Assembly: GCA_004356335.1 (NCBI GenBank)
Contig: SMXP01000066.1
Location: forward strand, 1 to 11,991
DNA length: 11,991 bases
From: Alphaproteobacteria bacterium
Lineage (GTDB): Bacteria; Pseudomonadota; Alphaproteobacteria; SMXP01
Direction of reading: 5' to 3'
Position 1 is the first letter of the stretch, and each line of letters starts with the position of its first letter. A program made the position numbers and the translations under genes. The notes under the pieces are model-generated. The model made no database searches, was not told the origin of the DNA, and saw only the letters and a program-made list of their open reading frames with translations. This document shows, in pieces, positions 1 to 6,817 of the stretch.

Positions 1-11
1 AAAAAAAAGAC

Positions 12-66
12 ATAGAGCGCATTCAGGAAAAGTGGGCACCGGTTTTCCGTCCGAATGCGCGACAAA
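12..66 (+). repeat. Palindromic intergenic repeat, copy 1 (single hairpin)
   Basis: Outer arms gcgcattc (17-24) and gaatgcgc (53-60) are perfectly complementary. Inner arms ggaaaa (26-31) and ttttcc (43-48) extend the fold. The core (ggaaaagtgg...ccggttttccgtcc) is shared with the copies at 1729, 4340 and 9675. It lies just past the 3' end of the HIT gene. Similar cores are, from memory, frequent between genes in alphaproteobacteria. A short open frame through it (starting near 32) is repeat-derived and not a gene. Confidence 0.85.
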
Positions 67-89
67 ACCATCTAACGTCTTTGGGTTGA

Positions 90-509
90 TCAGCCTAACG
101 CGGCCCGAATCTTTTCGGCGACAGCCTCCAAATGTTTCGTGTCGGCCATACTGCGACCGTGGAGTCCTAGGGATGCGCCGTCATTACGCGGGATCACGTG
201 AAAGTGGATGTGCGACACGGTTTGGCCGGCGGCTCGTCCGTTGAGCTGAGCCAGCATAAGGCCCTCGCAGTCGAGGGCTTTTTTTACCGCCTTCGCAACC
301 TTTTGTGTCGTACGCATCAAACACGCCGTCATCTCCACGTCCAAATCGAAAATGGATTCCGCGTCCGCTTTGGGCACAACTAAGGTGTGACCGTCGGCTT
401 GGGGCATGACATCCATGAAGGCGAGCGTGTGATCGTCCTCATATACTTTGACGCAGGGCGCCTCGCCGCGGATGATTTTAGCAAAGATATTGTCTGGATC
501 GTAAGCCAT
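90..509 (-). CDS. HIT-family (histidine triad) nucleotide hydrolase
   Basis: A 139-residue protein of normal length for bacterial Hint-type HIT proteins. The triad His100-x-His102-x-His104 is followed by Val-Ile-Pro. Upstream are the expected Leu-Asn-Gly segment (89-91) and Gly-Gln-x-Val (95-98). The N-terminal pattern, with an Ile-x-Arg-Gly-Glu turn and Ala-Phe-x-Asp near residue 30, also fits. Family members cleave nucleoside phosphoramidates or nucleotidyl adducts, with the middle His as nucleophile; the physiological substrate cannot be read from sequence. Its ATG begins 2 bp after the stop of the DUF482 gene, and an aaggt stretch inside that gene's end can serve as ribosome binding site, so the two are probably co-transcribed and translationally coupled. 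It is cytosolic, with no signal peptide. Confidence 0.93.
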   Translation of the reverse strand: MAYDPDNIFAKIIRGEAPCVKVYEDDHTLAFMDVMPQADGHTLVVPKADAESIFDLDVEMTACLMRTTQKVAKAVKKALDCEGLMLAQLNGRAAGQTVSHIHFHVIPRNDGASLGLHGRSMADTKHLEAVAEKIRAALG

Positions 510-511
510 GA

Positions 512-1717
512 TTAGACCTTTGATGATTCGTCGGTCGTCCGTCGAAACGGTGTGTGCTCGTTCAACATCTCAATGTGTTGCTCGACGTGGCGGCGTTCGC
601 TTTGCAGATAACGTTCCACCGCATCGCGAAATGCGGGATCGGGAATATAATGGGCACTGTAGGTTGGTCTCGGCACATAACCGCGGGCAATTTTATGCGG
701 CCCCTGTGCCCCCGCTTCGACCCGTTTAAGGCCTTTGTCGATGGCAAAGTCGATGGCTTGATAATAGCAAACCTCAAAATGCAGGAAAGGATATGTTGCA
801 ACACATCCCCAATAGCGCCCGAATAATGTTTCGCTGCCAATGAAATTCAATGCTCCGGCAATATACTGACCGTCTCTTTTGCACATCACGAGCAAAATCT
901 GATCAGACATGGTTTCGCCCACTAAACTGAAAAACGGCCGGGTCAAATAGGGCTGCCCCCATTTACGAAATCCTGTTTCTATATAAAACCGAAAAAAGGC
1001 ATCCCAATGGTCTTCTCGAATATCGCTGCCGGTTACCCATTCGATGTCGATACCGTCGCGCAGGGCCGCCGCCCGCTCTTTGCGAAGGTTTTTGCGCTTG
1101 CGCGATGCAAGGTTGGATAAGAACTCGTCAAAGGTTCGATAGCCCTCGTTCAGCCAATGATATTGCTGATCTGTCCTTTGAAGAAAACCTTCTTGTCCCA
1201 AGAGGTCCCATTGAGACTGCGGCAGAAAAGTCAAATGAAGTGATGACACGCCCAGACGTTCGGTAACTTTGATCATGGCGCGGGCCAGATGTTGCTCGAT
1301 CATTTGCCGGTCGGCGCCCGGATGGGCCAGCAGGCGTCTTCCCGTGGCCGGCGTAAACGGCACGGAGCCCAGCAGTTTCGGATAGTATTGGCCACCGGCG
1401 CGCTGATAGGCATCGGCCCAACCATGATCGAAAACATATTCGCCTTGAGAATGACTTTTCACATAGAGCGGAACGACACCGACCACGCGATCGCCGTCAT
1501 CTTTCATCACCAGGTGATGGGGGGCCCAGCCGGTTTCCGCCGTGACGGATCCGCTTTGTTCCAGCGCGTTGAGAAAGGCATGACCGATAAACGGGTTGAT
1601 TTCCGTATTGTCGGTCAAATCCGCCGCCGCCGGATTGGCGCAGGCGTCCCACGTGACCGCCGCTATGTCGGCGATACGCGTGACGGCTTCGACTGTCAGT
1701 GTGTTCGATTTCGGCAT
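512..1717 (-). CDS. DUF482 / FemAB-like acyltransferase-fold protein
   Basis: A 401-residue protein that I recognise as the FemAB-like (PF04339, formerly DUF482, 'peptidoglycan biosynthesis/recognition') family of the GNAT superfamily. Supporting features are an N-terminal Asn-Pro-Phe segment, the central basic stretch Ser-Arg-Lys-Arg-Lys-Asn-Leu-Arg-Lys-Glu-Arg, the Phe-Arg-Phe-Tyr helix with the following Trp-Gly-x-Pro-Tyr, and a C-terminal Glu-Ala-Gly-Ala-Gln-Gly-x-His-Lys. The length is typical. I chose the ATG at 1715-1717: an in-frame GTG at 1775-1777 would add 20 residues, but those are encoded by palindromic repeat copy 2 and do not resemble the family. The ATG lacks an obvious Shine-Dalgarno. 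By homology it may transfer an acyl or aminoacyl group, but substrate and pathway are unknown. It sits 2 bp upstream of the HIT gene. Confidence 0.85.
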   Translation of the reverse strand: MPKSNTLTVEAVTRIADIAAVTWDACANPAAADLTDNTEINPFIGHAFLNALEQSGSVTAETGWAPHHLVMKDDGDRVVGVVPLYVKSHSQGEYVFDHGWADAYQRAGGQYYPKLLGSVPFTPATGRRLLAHPGADRQMIEQHLARAMIKVTERLGVSSLHLTFLPQSQWDLLGQEGFLQRTDQQYHWLNEGYRTFDEFLSNLASRKRKNLRKERAAALRDGIDIEWVTGSDIREDHWDAFFRFYIETGFRKWGQPYLTRPFFSLVGETMSDQILLVMCKRDGQYIAGALNFIGSETLFGRYWGCVATYPFLHFEVCYYQAIDFAIDKGLKRVEAGAQGPHKIARGYVPRPTYSAHYIPDPAFRDAVERYLQSERRHVEQHIEMLNEHTPFRRTTDESSKV

Positions 1718-1728
1718 TATAACGGGTT

Positions 1729-1798
1729 CTAGAGTGTTTCCAGGAAAAGTGGATACCGGTTTTCCGTCCGGAAACACGGCAAAACAATAACTTAGGGT
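1729..1798 (+). repeat. Palindromic intergenic repeat, copy 2
   Basis: It starts with a ctagag box at 1729. Outer arms gtgtttcc (1734-1741) and ggaaacac (1770-1777) are perfectly complementary, and inner arms ggaaaa (1743-1748) and ttttcc (1760-1765) pair. After the hairpin the sequence runs on through an AT-rich linker to cttagggt (1791-1798), which also flanks copy 4 in the opposite orientation (accctaag), so the unit extends beyond the hairpin. It lies between the ridA-like gene and the DUF482 gene, 11 bp from the latter's chosen ATG, so it would be in that gene's 5' untranslated RNA. Confidence 0.85.
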
Positions 1799-1808
1799 AA
1801 AGACCGAG

Positions 1809-2276
1809 CTACGCTATCTCGAATATAGCGTCCACCTCAACTGCCGCATCGAACGGCAAACTCGCCGCACCTACGGCAAACCGGGCATGTTTGCCGGCGT
1901 CACCTAAAACCTCTACGACCAAATTCGAGGCGCCGTTGATAACCGCCGGATGTTGGTCAAAATCCGGGGTGGCGTTGACGAACCCTCCCAGCTTGATGCA
2001 GCGACTTACCCGATCCAGATCGCCGCCGCACGCCACCTTAAGCTGCGCTAAGACATTTATAGCGCATAATCGGGCCGCTTCTTGTGCCCGGTCAATCGAC
2101 ATGTCGGCCCCGAGCTTGCCTTGATACTTCATACCATGGGGTGTGATGGGAATTTGCCCGGCAATAAAAACAAGATTGCCTGAAATTGTGAACGGCAGAT
2201 AATTGGCGGTGGGTGGCGCCGGCGTGTCTAAATCGATGCCCAGTTCCTGCAAACGCGCATTAATGCGGCCAGTCAT
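1809..2276 (-). CDS. RidA (YjgF/YER057c/UK114) family protein
   Basis: A 155-residue single-domain protein, slightly longer than classical RidA (about 128) because of an N-terminal stretch. It carries Phe-Ile-Ala-Gly-Gln-Ile-Pro (37-43) and ends with the family's Ala-Arg132-x-x-x-Gly-x-x-x-Leu-Pro-x-x-Ala-x-Val-Glu-Val. The conserved Arg that binds the substrate carboxylate is present (R132). The position matching the catalytic Glu of E. coli RidA appears to be Asp149, and the nearby Cys is absent. This suggests the divergent RidA subgroup, so imine/enamine deaminase activity should not be assumed. The start is well supported: GAGGAG (2283-2288 on the complement) lies 6 nt from the ATG. It sits 67 bp downstream of the dehydrogenase on the same strand, possibly one operon. 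Confidence 0.9.
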   Translation of the reverse strand: MTGRINARLQELGIDLDTPAPPTANYLPFTISGNLVFIAGQIPITPHGMKYQGKLGADMSIDRAQEAARLCAINVLAQLKVACGGDLDRVSRCIKLGGFVNATPDFDQHPAVINGASNLVVEVLGDAGKHARFAVGAASLPFDAAVEVDAIFEIA

Positions 2277-2343
2277 ATCACTCTCCTCAATCCGCCAATA
2301 GAATGGGTGGTTAAATCACCGATCGGCGTCCGTCAATGTTCCG

Positions 2344-3312
2344 TCACGCGACGCGGTTGGGTGGCTCTTTGCCGGCGAAGAAGGCACGCAAATTTTCGAT
2401 CGCCAAAAAGCCCATATTGTTGCGTGTTTCGATGGTGGCGCTGCCCAAATGGGGCAATAGGAAAACATTCGGCGCGCGTCTGTAGTCGGGATGAGGGTTC
2501 GGTTCACCGGCAAACACATCGAACCCGGCAGCGGCAAGTTGTCCGTTTTTGAGTGCCGCGATAACGGCGGCGTCATCGACCAAGTCGCCGCGCGCCGTAT
2601 TGATTAAGATGGCGCCTTTGGGCAACAGATCAATCGTTCGGGCATTTACGATGGCTTTCGTTTGGGGTGTCGATGTCGCATGGATCGAGAGGAAAGTCGA
2701 TACGGCGAATAGACTATCCGTTGAGTCGTGATATCGAGCACCTTGTTCCCGGTCAGGCGGAAGACGTTTGCGATTATGGTAATGAATTTCCATATCAAAT
2801 CCGCGGGCGCGGTGGGCGACCGCCTGTCCGATGCGTCCCATGCCCAAAATACCCAGTTTTTTGCCGGTGACACCGTGGCCCATCATGAATGTCGGTGACC
2901 ATCCCGGCCACGCGCCTTGCATGACCAGCATATGGCCCTCTCCGGCGCGCCGTGCCGCCCCTAACATAAGGAGCACGGCTATTTCGGCTGTTGCCTCAGT
3001 CAAGACATCGGGTGTGTTGGTCACAATCACGCCGCGCGACCTTGCGGTGTCGATGTCAATATGTTCGTATCCGACACCAAAATTTGCGATTATACGAAGC
3101 GAGGAAGGGAGCGCTTCAATCAAGTTGGCGTCGATGCGATCGGTTACCGTGACGAGCAAAGCGTCCGCACCGGCCGCGAGATCGATCAATTCATTTGCCG
3201 TATAGGCGCGGTCCGACTTATTGAGGCGCGCCGCGAATTCACTTTTCAGCACTTGTTCTGCCGCGTCGGGCAGCTTGCGGGTGGCGACCACCACTTTTCG
3301 AGCGCTTATCAT
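2344..3312 (-). CDS. D-isomer-specific 2-hydroxyacid dehydrogenase (glyoxylate/hydroxypyruvate reductase-like)
   Basis: A 322-residue protein with the full family layout. The substrate loop is Asn-Phe-Gly-Val-Gly-Tyr-Glu-His-Ile-Asp (77-86). The Rossmann motif is Gly157-x-Gly159-x-x-Gly162. The catalytic Arg241 lies in Asn-Thr-Ala-Arg-Gly-Asp, Glu270 in Ala-Gly-Glu-Pro, and His288 in Leu-Pro-His-Leu-Gly-Ser. After the second Rossmann strand it has His-Asn-Arg-Lys-Arg (179-183) instead of an acidic residue, which in this family suggests NADP(H) preference. Likely reaction: reduction of glyoxylate, hydroxypyruvate or a related 2-oxoacid; the exact substrate is not readable. A GAGG sits about 6 nt before the ATG. 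It is the first gene of the minus-strand block and is divergent from the EipB-like gene across a 112-bp gap. Confidence 0.92.
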   Translation of the reverse strand: MISARKVVVATRKLPDAAEQVLKSEFAARLNKSDRAYTANELIDLAAGADALLVTVTDRIDANLIEALPSSLRIIANFGVGYEHIDIDTARSRGVIVTNTPDVLTEATAEIAVLLMLGAARRAGEGHMLVMQGAWPGWSPTFMMGHGVTGKKLGILGMGRIGQAVAHRARGFDMEIHYHNRKRLPPDREQGARYHDSTDSLFAVSTFLSIHATSTPQTKAIVNARTIDLLPKGAILINTARGDLVDDAAVIAALKNGQLAAAGFDVFAGEPNPHPDYRRAPNVFLLPHLGSATIETRNNMGFLAIENLRAFFAGKEPPNRVA

Positions 3313-3424
3313 GGACCTCGCGACTCACAATAGGATATGGAATAGATAGTCGATAAATACTCTTTAAAACAAAGGACTAAGGGGAAAGTCTTAAACGGCA
3401 AAAGCAAGTCGAGCAAGGATTTTT

Positions 3425-4285
3425 ATGGCTGACAAGAAGAGCGCATTTCATTCTCAATTGATTTCTCTCCTTGCCGTCTTGCTGTTGACGGCGTGCGGCG
3501 ATGCGCCGGAAAGCGTAGCCGATGGGCCGTTGGGTGTTGATGGCCCCGACATTACGCTTGATTCCTATGAGGCGGTCTATCGTCTTAGCCTGGCTCGGGG
3601 AAACATAGCTTCGGGCGTATTGGGCTATGATGGTTTGCTCATGATCTCATGGTCCAGCGATTGCGAGGGCTATACTTCATCCCAGCGCATTGCGGCCGAC
3701 ATTTCGACCATAGAGGGCGGCCAAGTGCTCAATGAGATTTCTTCGACCTCTTGGGAGACACGGGATCTGACGCAGTTTCGATTTGGCTCGATCACGAAAC
3801 TTAATGGCGACGTTACGGAGGACTCGCGCGGCAACGTTGAACGCACCACGCCGACGGCGTCAAGCGAGGTCAAATTCGATAAACCCGATAAAAAGAGCGT
3901 TGCTTTGACCGGGCAGGTGCTGTTCCCGACACAATATACGATTGCGGCGATTAGAGCCGCAAAATCGGGTCGCCGGGTTTTTACCGCGGATCTTTATGAT
4001 GGCTCCCTTGAACATATTCCATACCAAGCCATTACGGTCTTCGGGTCGATGGTTGAGCCCCCGGCGGAGGGCGATGAGTCCACTCCCGAAATGCTGCGGT
4101 CCCAATCTTATTGGCCGGCTCAAGTCGGCTATCATTCGAAGGAGATGTCCGAAGGCATCCCCGAATTCGAGGTCAGCATGCGGTTCTACGAGAATGGGGT
4201 GGCGACGCACCTGGTCTTGGATTATGGCGACTTTGCTTTGAACGGCGAGCTTTTGGCGTTAAACGCGCTCACCGGCGGCTGCTAG
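3425..4285 (+). CDS. eipB: EipB-like (DUF1849) cell-envelope protein, predicted lipoprotein
   Basis: A 286-residue protein. Recognised as DUF1849/EipB by Val-Tyr-Arg-Leu-Ser-Leu (51-56), the Ser-Gly-Val-Leu and Ser-Ser-Asp-Cys-Glu-Gly segments, Trp-Glu-Thr-Arg-Asp, and Leu-Phe-Pro-Thr in the middle. EipB proteins are periplasmic beta-spiral proteins needed for envelope integrity (described in Brucella) and have a conserved disulfide linking a Cys near the first strands to one close to the C-terminus. Here Cys80 and the very last residue, Cys286, are placed to match. Unlike the simple cleavable signal I recall for EipB, the N-terminus has a hydrophobic run ending Leu-Thr-Ala-Cys24, a lipobox, so membrane anchoring is inferred. 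AAGGA lies 5 nt before the ATG. The stop TAG is contributed by the ctagag box of the following repeat. Confidence 0.85.
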   Translation: MADKKSAFHSQLISLLAVLLLTACGDAPESVADGPLGVDGPDITLDSYEAVYRLSLARGNIASGVLGYDGLLMISWSSDCEGYTSSQRIAADISTIEGGQVLNEISSTSWETRDLTQFRFGSITKLNGDVTEDSRGNVERTTPTASSEVKFDKPDKKSVALTGQVLFPTQYTIAAIRAAKSGRRVFTADLYDGSLEHIPYQAITVFGSMVEPPAEGDESTPEMLRSQSYWPAQVGYHSKEMSEGIPEFEVSMRFYENGVATHLVLDYGDFALNGELLALNALTGGC

Positions 4286-4387
4286 AGCATTTCCAAGATT
4301 AATTGACTCATGAAAATGCTCTAGAATCCTAGTTTGGTCGCGTTTTCGGACGGAAAACCGGGTCCACTTTTCCTGAAAACGCTCTAG
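4282..4387 (+). repeat. Composite double-hairpin repeat (copy 3) between convergent eipB and dinB
   Basis: Two hairpins about 106 nt end to end. The first has arms ctagagcatttcc (4282-4294) and gaaaatgctctag (4310-4322), with one mismatch and a 15-nt loop. After an AT-rich linker the second has arms gcgttttc (4340-4347) and gaaaacgc (4375-4382), with inner ggaaaa (4352-4357) and ttttcc (4368-4373), ending in ctctag. Same architecture and nearly the same length as the element at 9618-9722. It overlaps both flanking genes: the eipB stop lies in the first box and the dinB 3' end runs through the second hairpin. It could act as a two-way transcription barrier but has no T-tract of a classical terminator. 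Confidence 0.88.
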
Positions 4388-5663
4388 CCTTTCTCATACT
4401 ACGCCCCTTCATGATTGCCTGATCGCCAAATTTTTGACGTACCAGATCGATCGCCCTTTCCGATTGTGTCTGTCGTGTATCGGCGACATCAAAGAGATCG
4501 GCGTCTTGCGCCTCGGGATCTTCCTGCAGCCCCGAAAGCCCCATACCGATGAGGCGAAAGGCTGTGCCATCGGCCTCAGGCAGCAGCAATTCTTTGGCAT
4601 GGGCGTAAAGCGTCTCGGATCGTTGAGTCGGCCGTGCCAGGGTGCGGCTGCGCGTGCGGATCCGGAAATCGGCCGTCTTGAGTTTGAGCGTGACGGTCTT
4701 GCCGACTTTTCGTCCGCTTTTCGCCCGCCCGGCCAATTTTTCGCAAAGCCGCCACAAATGCCGGAGCAAAGTCTCCTTGTCGGCAATATCGCTATCGAAG
4801 GTGGTCTCGCATGACAGGCTTTTTGCGCGGGATCGGGGTTTCACCGGCCGCGTGTCGCGACCATGGGCCAGATTGGCCAGCCACTGCCCCGCGTTTCCGT
4901 ACCGATCGACTAGGAACTGCAAATCGGCGGCTTGTAATTGACGAATGCGTTCGATGCCGTCGCCCTTGAGCTTTGCTTGAAGGACTTTACCCACACCGGG
5001 TATTTTCGACACGGACAAAGCCCCCAGGCGAGCGATCGCATCGGTTTGACCGATAACCGAGAAACCGCGGGGCTTATCCAGGTCCGAGGCGATCTTGGCA
5101 AGGAACTTGTTGTAACTGAGGCCGACCGATACGGTGATGCCGATCTGCTGTTCGATCCGTTGTGCCAGTCTGGCCATTGTGACCGCGGCGCTTTGCTTAT
5201 GAAGTCGTTCCGTTCCGGTTAAATCAAGAAACGCCTCATCGATGGAAACCGGTTCGACTTGGGGTGTCACCTCACCGAAAAGCTTTCGGATCTCGCGGCC
5301 GACGGCGCTGTATTTTGTTATATTGGGCTTCAAGACGACCGCGTGGGGGCACGCTTTAAGGGCTTTGAACATGGGCATGGCCGAATGAATGCCATAGATC
5401 CGCGCCACGTAGCATGCGGTTGCGACGACCCCTCTCTTGCCACCGCCAATGATGACGGGCCGATCCTTAAGCTCCGGATTGTCGCGTTTTTCCACCGCCG
5501 CATAAAACGCATCGCAATCCACATGAGCAATGGCCAGTTGATCGAGTTCCGGATGGCACACCAGTCGTGGGCTGTTACACGTGTGACAACGTTGCCACTC
5601 TAAATCACCGGTGGCGGTCACCGGCGCGCCTGTCAGACAATCGCGACAAAAAGCGAGACTCAT
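4329..5663 (-). CDS. dinB: DNA polymerase IV (DinB, Y-family translesion polymerase)
   Basis: A 444-residue protein. Palm catalytic residues: Asp49 in His-Val-Asp-Cys-Asp-Ala-Phe-Tyr, with Tyr54 as steric gate, and Asp142-Glu143 in Ser-Ile-Asp-Glu-Ala-Phe. The finger/palm helix Tyr-Asn-Lys-Phe-Leu-Ala-Lys-x-Ala-Ser and a helix-hairpin-helix Lys-Ile-Pro-Gly-Val-Gly-Lys follow. Near the C-terminus Gln-Asp-Ala-Asp-Leu-Phe resembles a beta-clamp-binding motif. About 45 residues precede the catalytic core and contain Cys6-x-x-Cys9 and Cys26-x-x-Cys29, a zinc-ribbon-like extension I recall from alphaproteobacterial DinB. The chosen ATG (5661-5663) overlaps the mak stop as ATGA; a start 33 nt upstream is less likely. 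The last 19 codons (4332-4388) lie within the palindromic repeat, so the native protein probably ended near Gly-Arg-Ser-Met-Arg-Lys. Confidence 0.95.
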   Translation of the reverse strand: MSLAFCRDCLTGAPVTATGDLEWQRCHTCNSPRLVCHPELDQLAIAHVDCDAFYAAVEKRDNPELKDRPVIIGGGKRGVVATACYVARIYGIHSAMPMFKALKACPHAVVLKPNITKYSAVGREIRKLFGEVTPQVEPVSIDEAFLDLTGTERLHKQSAAVTMARLAQRIEQQIGITVSVGLSYNKFLAKIASDLDKPRGFSVIGQTDAIARLGALSVSKIPGVGKVLQAKLKGDGIERIRQLQAADLQFLVDRYGNAGQWLANLAHGRDTRPVKPRSRAKSLSCETTFDSDIADKETLLRHLWRLCEKLAGRAKSGRKVGKTVTLKLKTADFRIRTRSRTLARPTQRSETLYAHAKELLLPEADGTAFRLIGMGLSGLQEDPEAQDADLFDVADTRQTQSERAIDLVRQKFGDQAIMKGRSMRKARAFSGKVDPVFRPKTRPN

Positions 5664-6574
5664 GACGATCCAACGCTTTCCTCGGGCCACAGCCACGCCG
5701 CCCCACGCACGCCGCCCGAATCGCCGTGTTTGTTTTGCCTAATAGGGGTGTCGACCACATCGGAAAAAGTATAGGCGCCCAATCGCCGGGGAAGTTGGTC
5801 GTATATCTCGGCAATATTGGACATGCCGCCACCCATTACGATGACATCGGGGTCAATGATATTGATGATGCTCGATAGGGATCGGGCCATGCGATCGAGG
5901 TAGCGATCAACCGCTTGGCCGGCGGCCGGATCGCCTTGTCGGTAACGCGAGACAATCTCTTGCGCGGTCAAATTGGCGCCGCCGGCCCGAGCATAGTCGG
6001 CGGCAAAACCGGGACCGGATAGCCAGGTTTCGATACAGCCCTGCTTGCCGCAATAGCAGGCGGGCCCAGGAAGTTCCCCCTGTTCAGGCCAGGGCAGGGG
6101 GTTATGGCCCCATTCGCCGGTGATGGCGTGGCGTCCGGTCAGGATTTTGCCGTTGACCACAAGGCCGGCCCCACATCCCGTGCCAATGATGCAGCCGAAC
6201 ACCACGTTGGCGTCGGCAGCGGCCCCGTCAATGGCTTCGGATATGGCGAAACAATTGGCGTCGTTGGCGACGCGAACGGGCCGACCCAATGCCGCGGAGA
6301 GATCCTGTTGGAAAGGCTTGCCGATCAGGCATGTTGAATTGGCATTCTTCACCTTGCCGGTTTTTGGCGAAATGGTGCCGGGGATACCCAGGCCCACGCT
6401 GCCGGTCAGGCCGGTCGATGTCTCAAGTTGCGACACCAGCTCGCCAATCGTGGTGATGATTTTGTGGTAATCGCCTTGGGCTGTTGCCCGTCGCTCGCGC
6501 GCGATGATGTGACCCTGCGGCGCAACAGCCGCGCCTTCGATTTTTGTGCCACCCACGTCGATGCCAATGCGCAT
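5660..6574 (-). CDS. mak: ROK-family sugar kinase, closest to fructokinase Mak
   Basis: A 304-residue ROK kinase. The N-terminal ATP phosphate loop is Asp6-Val-Gly-Gly-Thr-Lys. The catalytic Asp105 lies in Asn-Asp-Ala-Asn-Cys. Gly-Thr-Gly-Cys-Gly-Ala-Gly (131-137) is the second phosphate motif. The zinc site is His157 with Cys173, Cys175 and Cys180 in Cys-x-Cys-Gly-Lys-Gln-Gly-Cys-Ile-Glu. Several segments (Lys-Asn-Ala-Asn-Ser-Thr, Gly-Glu-Trp-Gly-His-Asn-Pro-Leu-Pro-Trp, and the C-terminal Lys-His-Gly-Asp-Ser-x-Gly-Val-Arg-Gly-Ala-Ala-Trp-Leu-Trp-Pro) match my memory of E. coli Mak better than NagK or Glk. Mak phosphorylates fructose, and mannose weakly; specificity here is by resemblance only. 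Its stop overlaps the dinB start by ATGA, implying a two-gene operon. Only a weak, distant AGG precedes the ATG. Confidence 0.87.
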   Translation of the reverse strand: MRIGIDVGGTKIEGAAVAPQGHIIARERRATAQGDYHKIITTIGELVSQLETSTGLTGSVGLGIPGTISPKTGKVKNANSTCLIGKPFQQDLSAALGRPVRVANDANCFAISEAIDGAAADANVVFGCIIGTGCGAGLVVNGKILTGRHAITGEWGHNPLPWPEQGELPGPACYCGKQGCIETWLSGPGFAADYARAGGANLTAQEIVSRYRQGDPAAGQAVDRYLDRMARSLSSIINIIDPDVIVMGGGMSNIAEIYDQLPRRLGAYTFSDVVDTPIRQNKHGDSGGVRGAAWLWPEESVGSS

Positions 6575-6778
6575 GGTTTGCTGCCGACCTCAGATTGAGG
6601 GCCCGTTAGATTTAGGGACTGTTCCCGGGTGCCGAAATATAATCACAATCCAGGTCCCCGGACCCGGTCATTATAGCGCTCGACGGCGCTATCCGGTACG
6701 TCTTGGGGATGCCATCTTTTGTCAACGTGCTCTAAAGACCCCCCAGCTTACCCTGGCAACGCATCTTGTAAGAGTTCT

Positions 6779-6817
6779 TTAATGATGTTTAATAAGCCAT
6801 TGATAACATGGTAAAAT
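6779..6817 (+). promoter_or_regulatory. Possible CtrA-like box plus -10 upstream of divK
   Basis: TTAA (6779-6782) and TTAA (6789-6792) are separated by 6 nt, and TAAAAT (6812-6817) follows 19 nt later, in the arrangement of alphaproteobacterial promoters where CtrA covers the -35. The consensus spacing for CtrA half-sites is 7, not 6, so this is weak. It would give a leader of roughly 300 nt before divK. Confidence 0.22.

Noticed and set aside
32..244. Plus-strand 70-codon frame at the left end
   Set aside because: It begins inside palindromic repeat copy 1 and lies opposite the HIT gene; the first residues are repeat-derived.
1289..1732. 147-codon plus-strand frame opposite the DUF482 gene
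   Set aside because: It is a shadow of a well-supported gene in another frame with no recognisable protein features.
1775..1777. GTG start for the DUF482 protein
   Set aside because: The added 20 residues are encoded by the repeat.
4282..4387. Classical rho-independent terminator between eipB and dinB
   Set aside because: The hairpins are repeat elements and no T-tract follows either stem in either direction; terminator function is possible but not shown.
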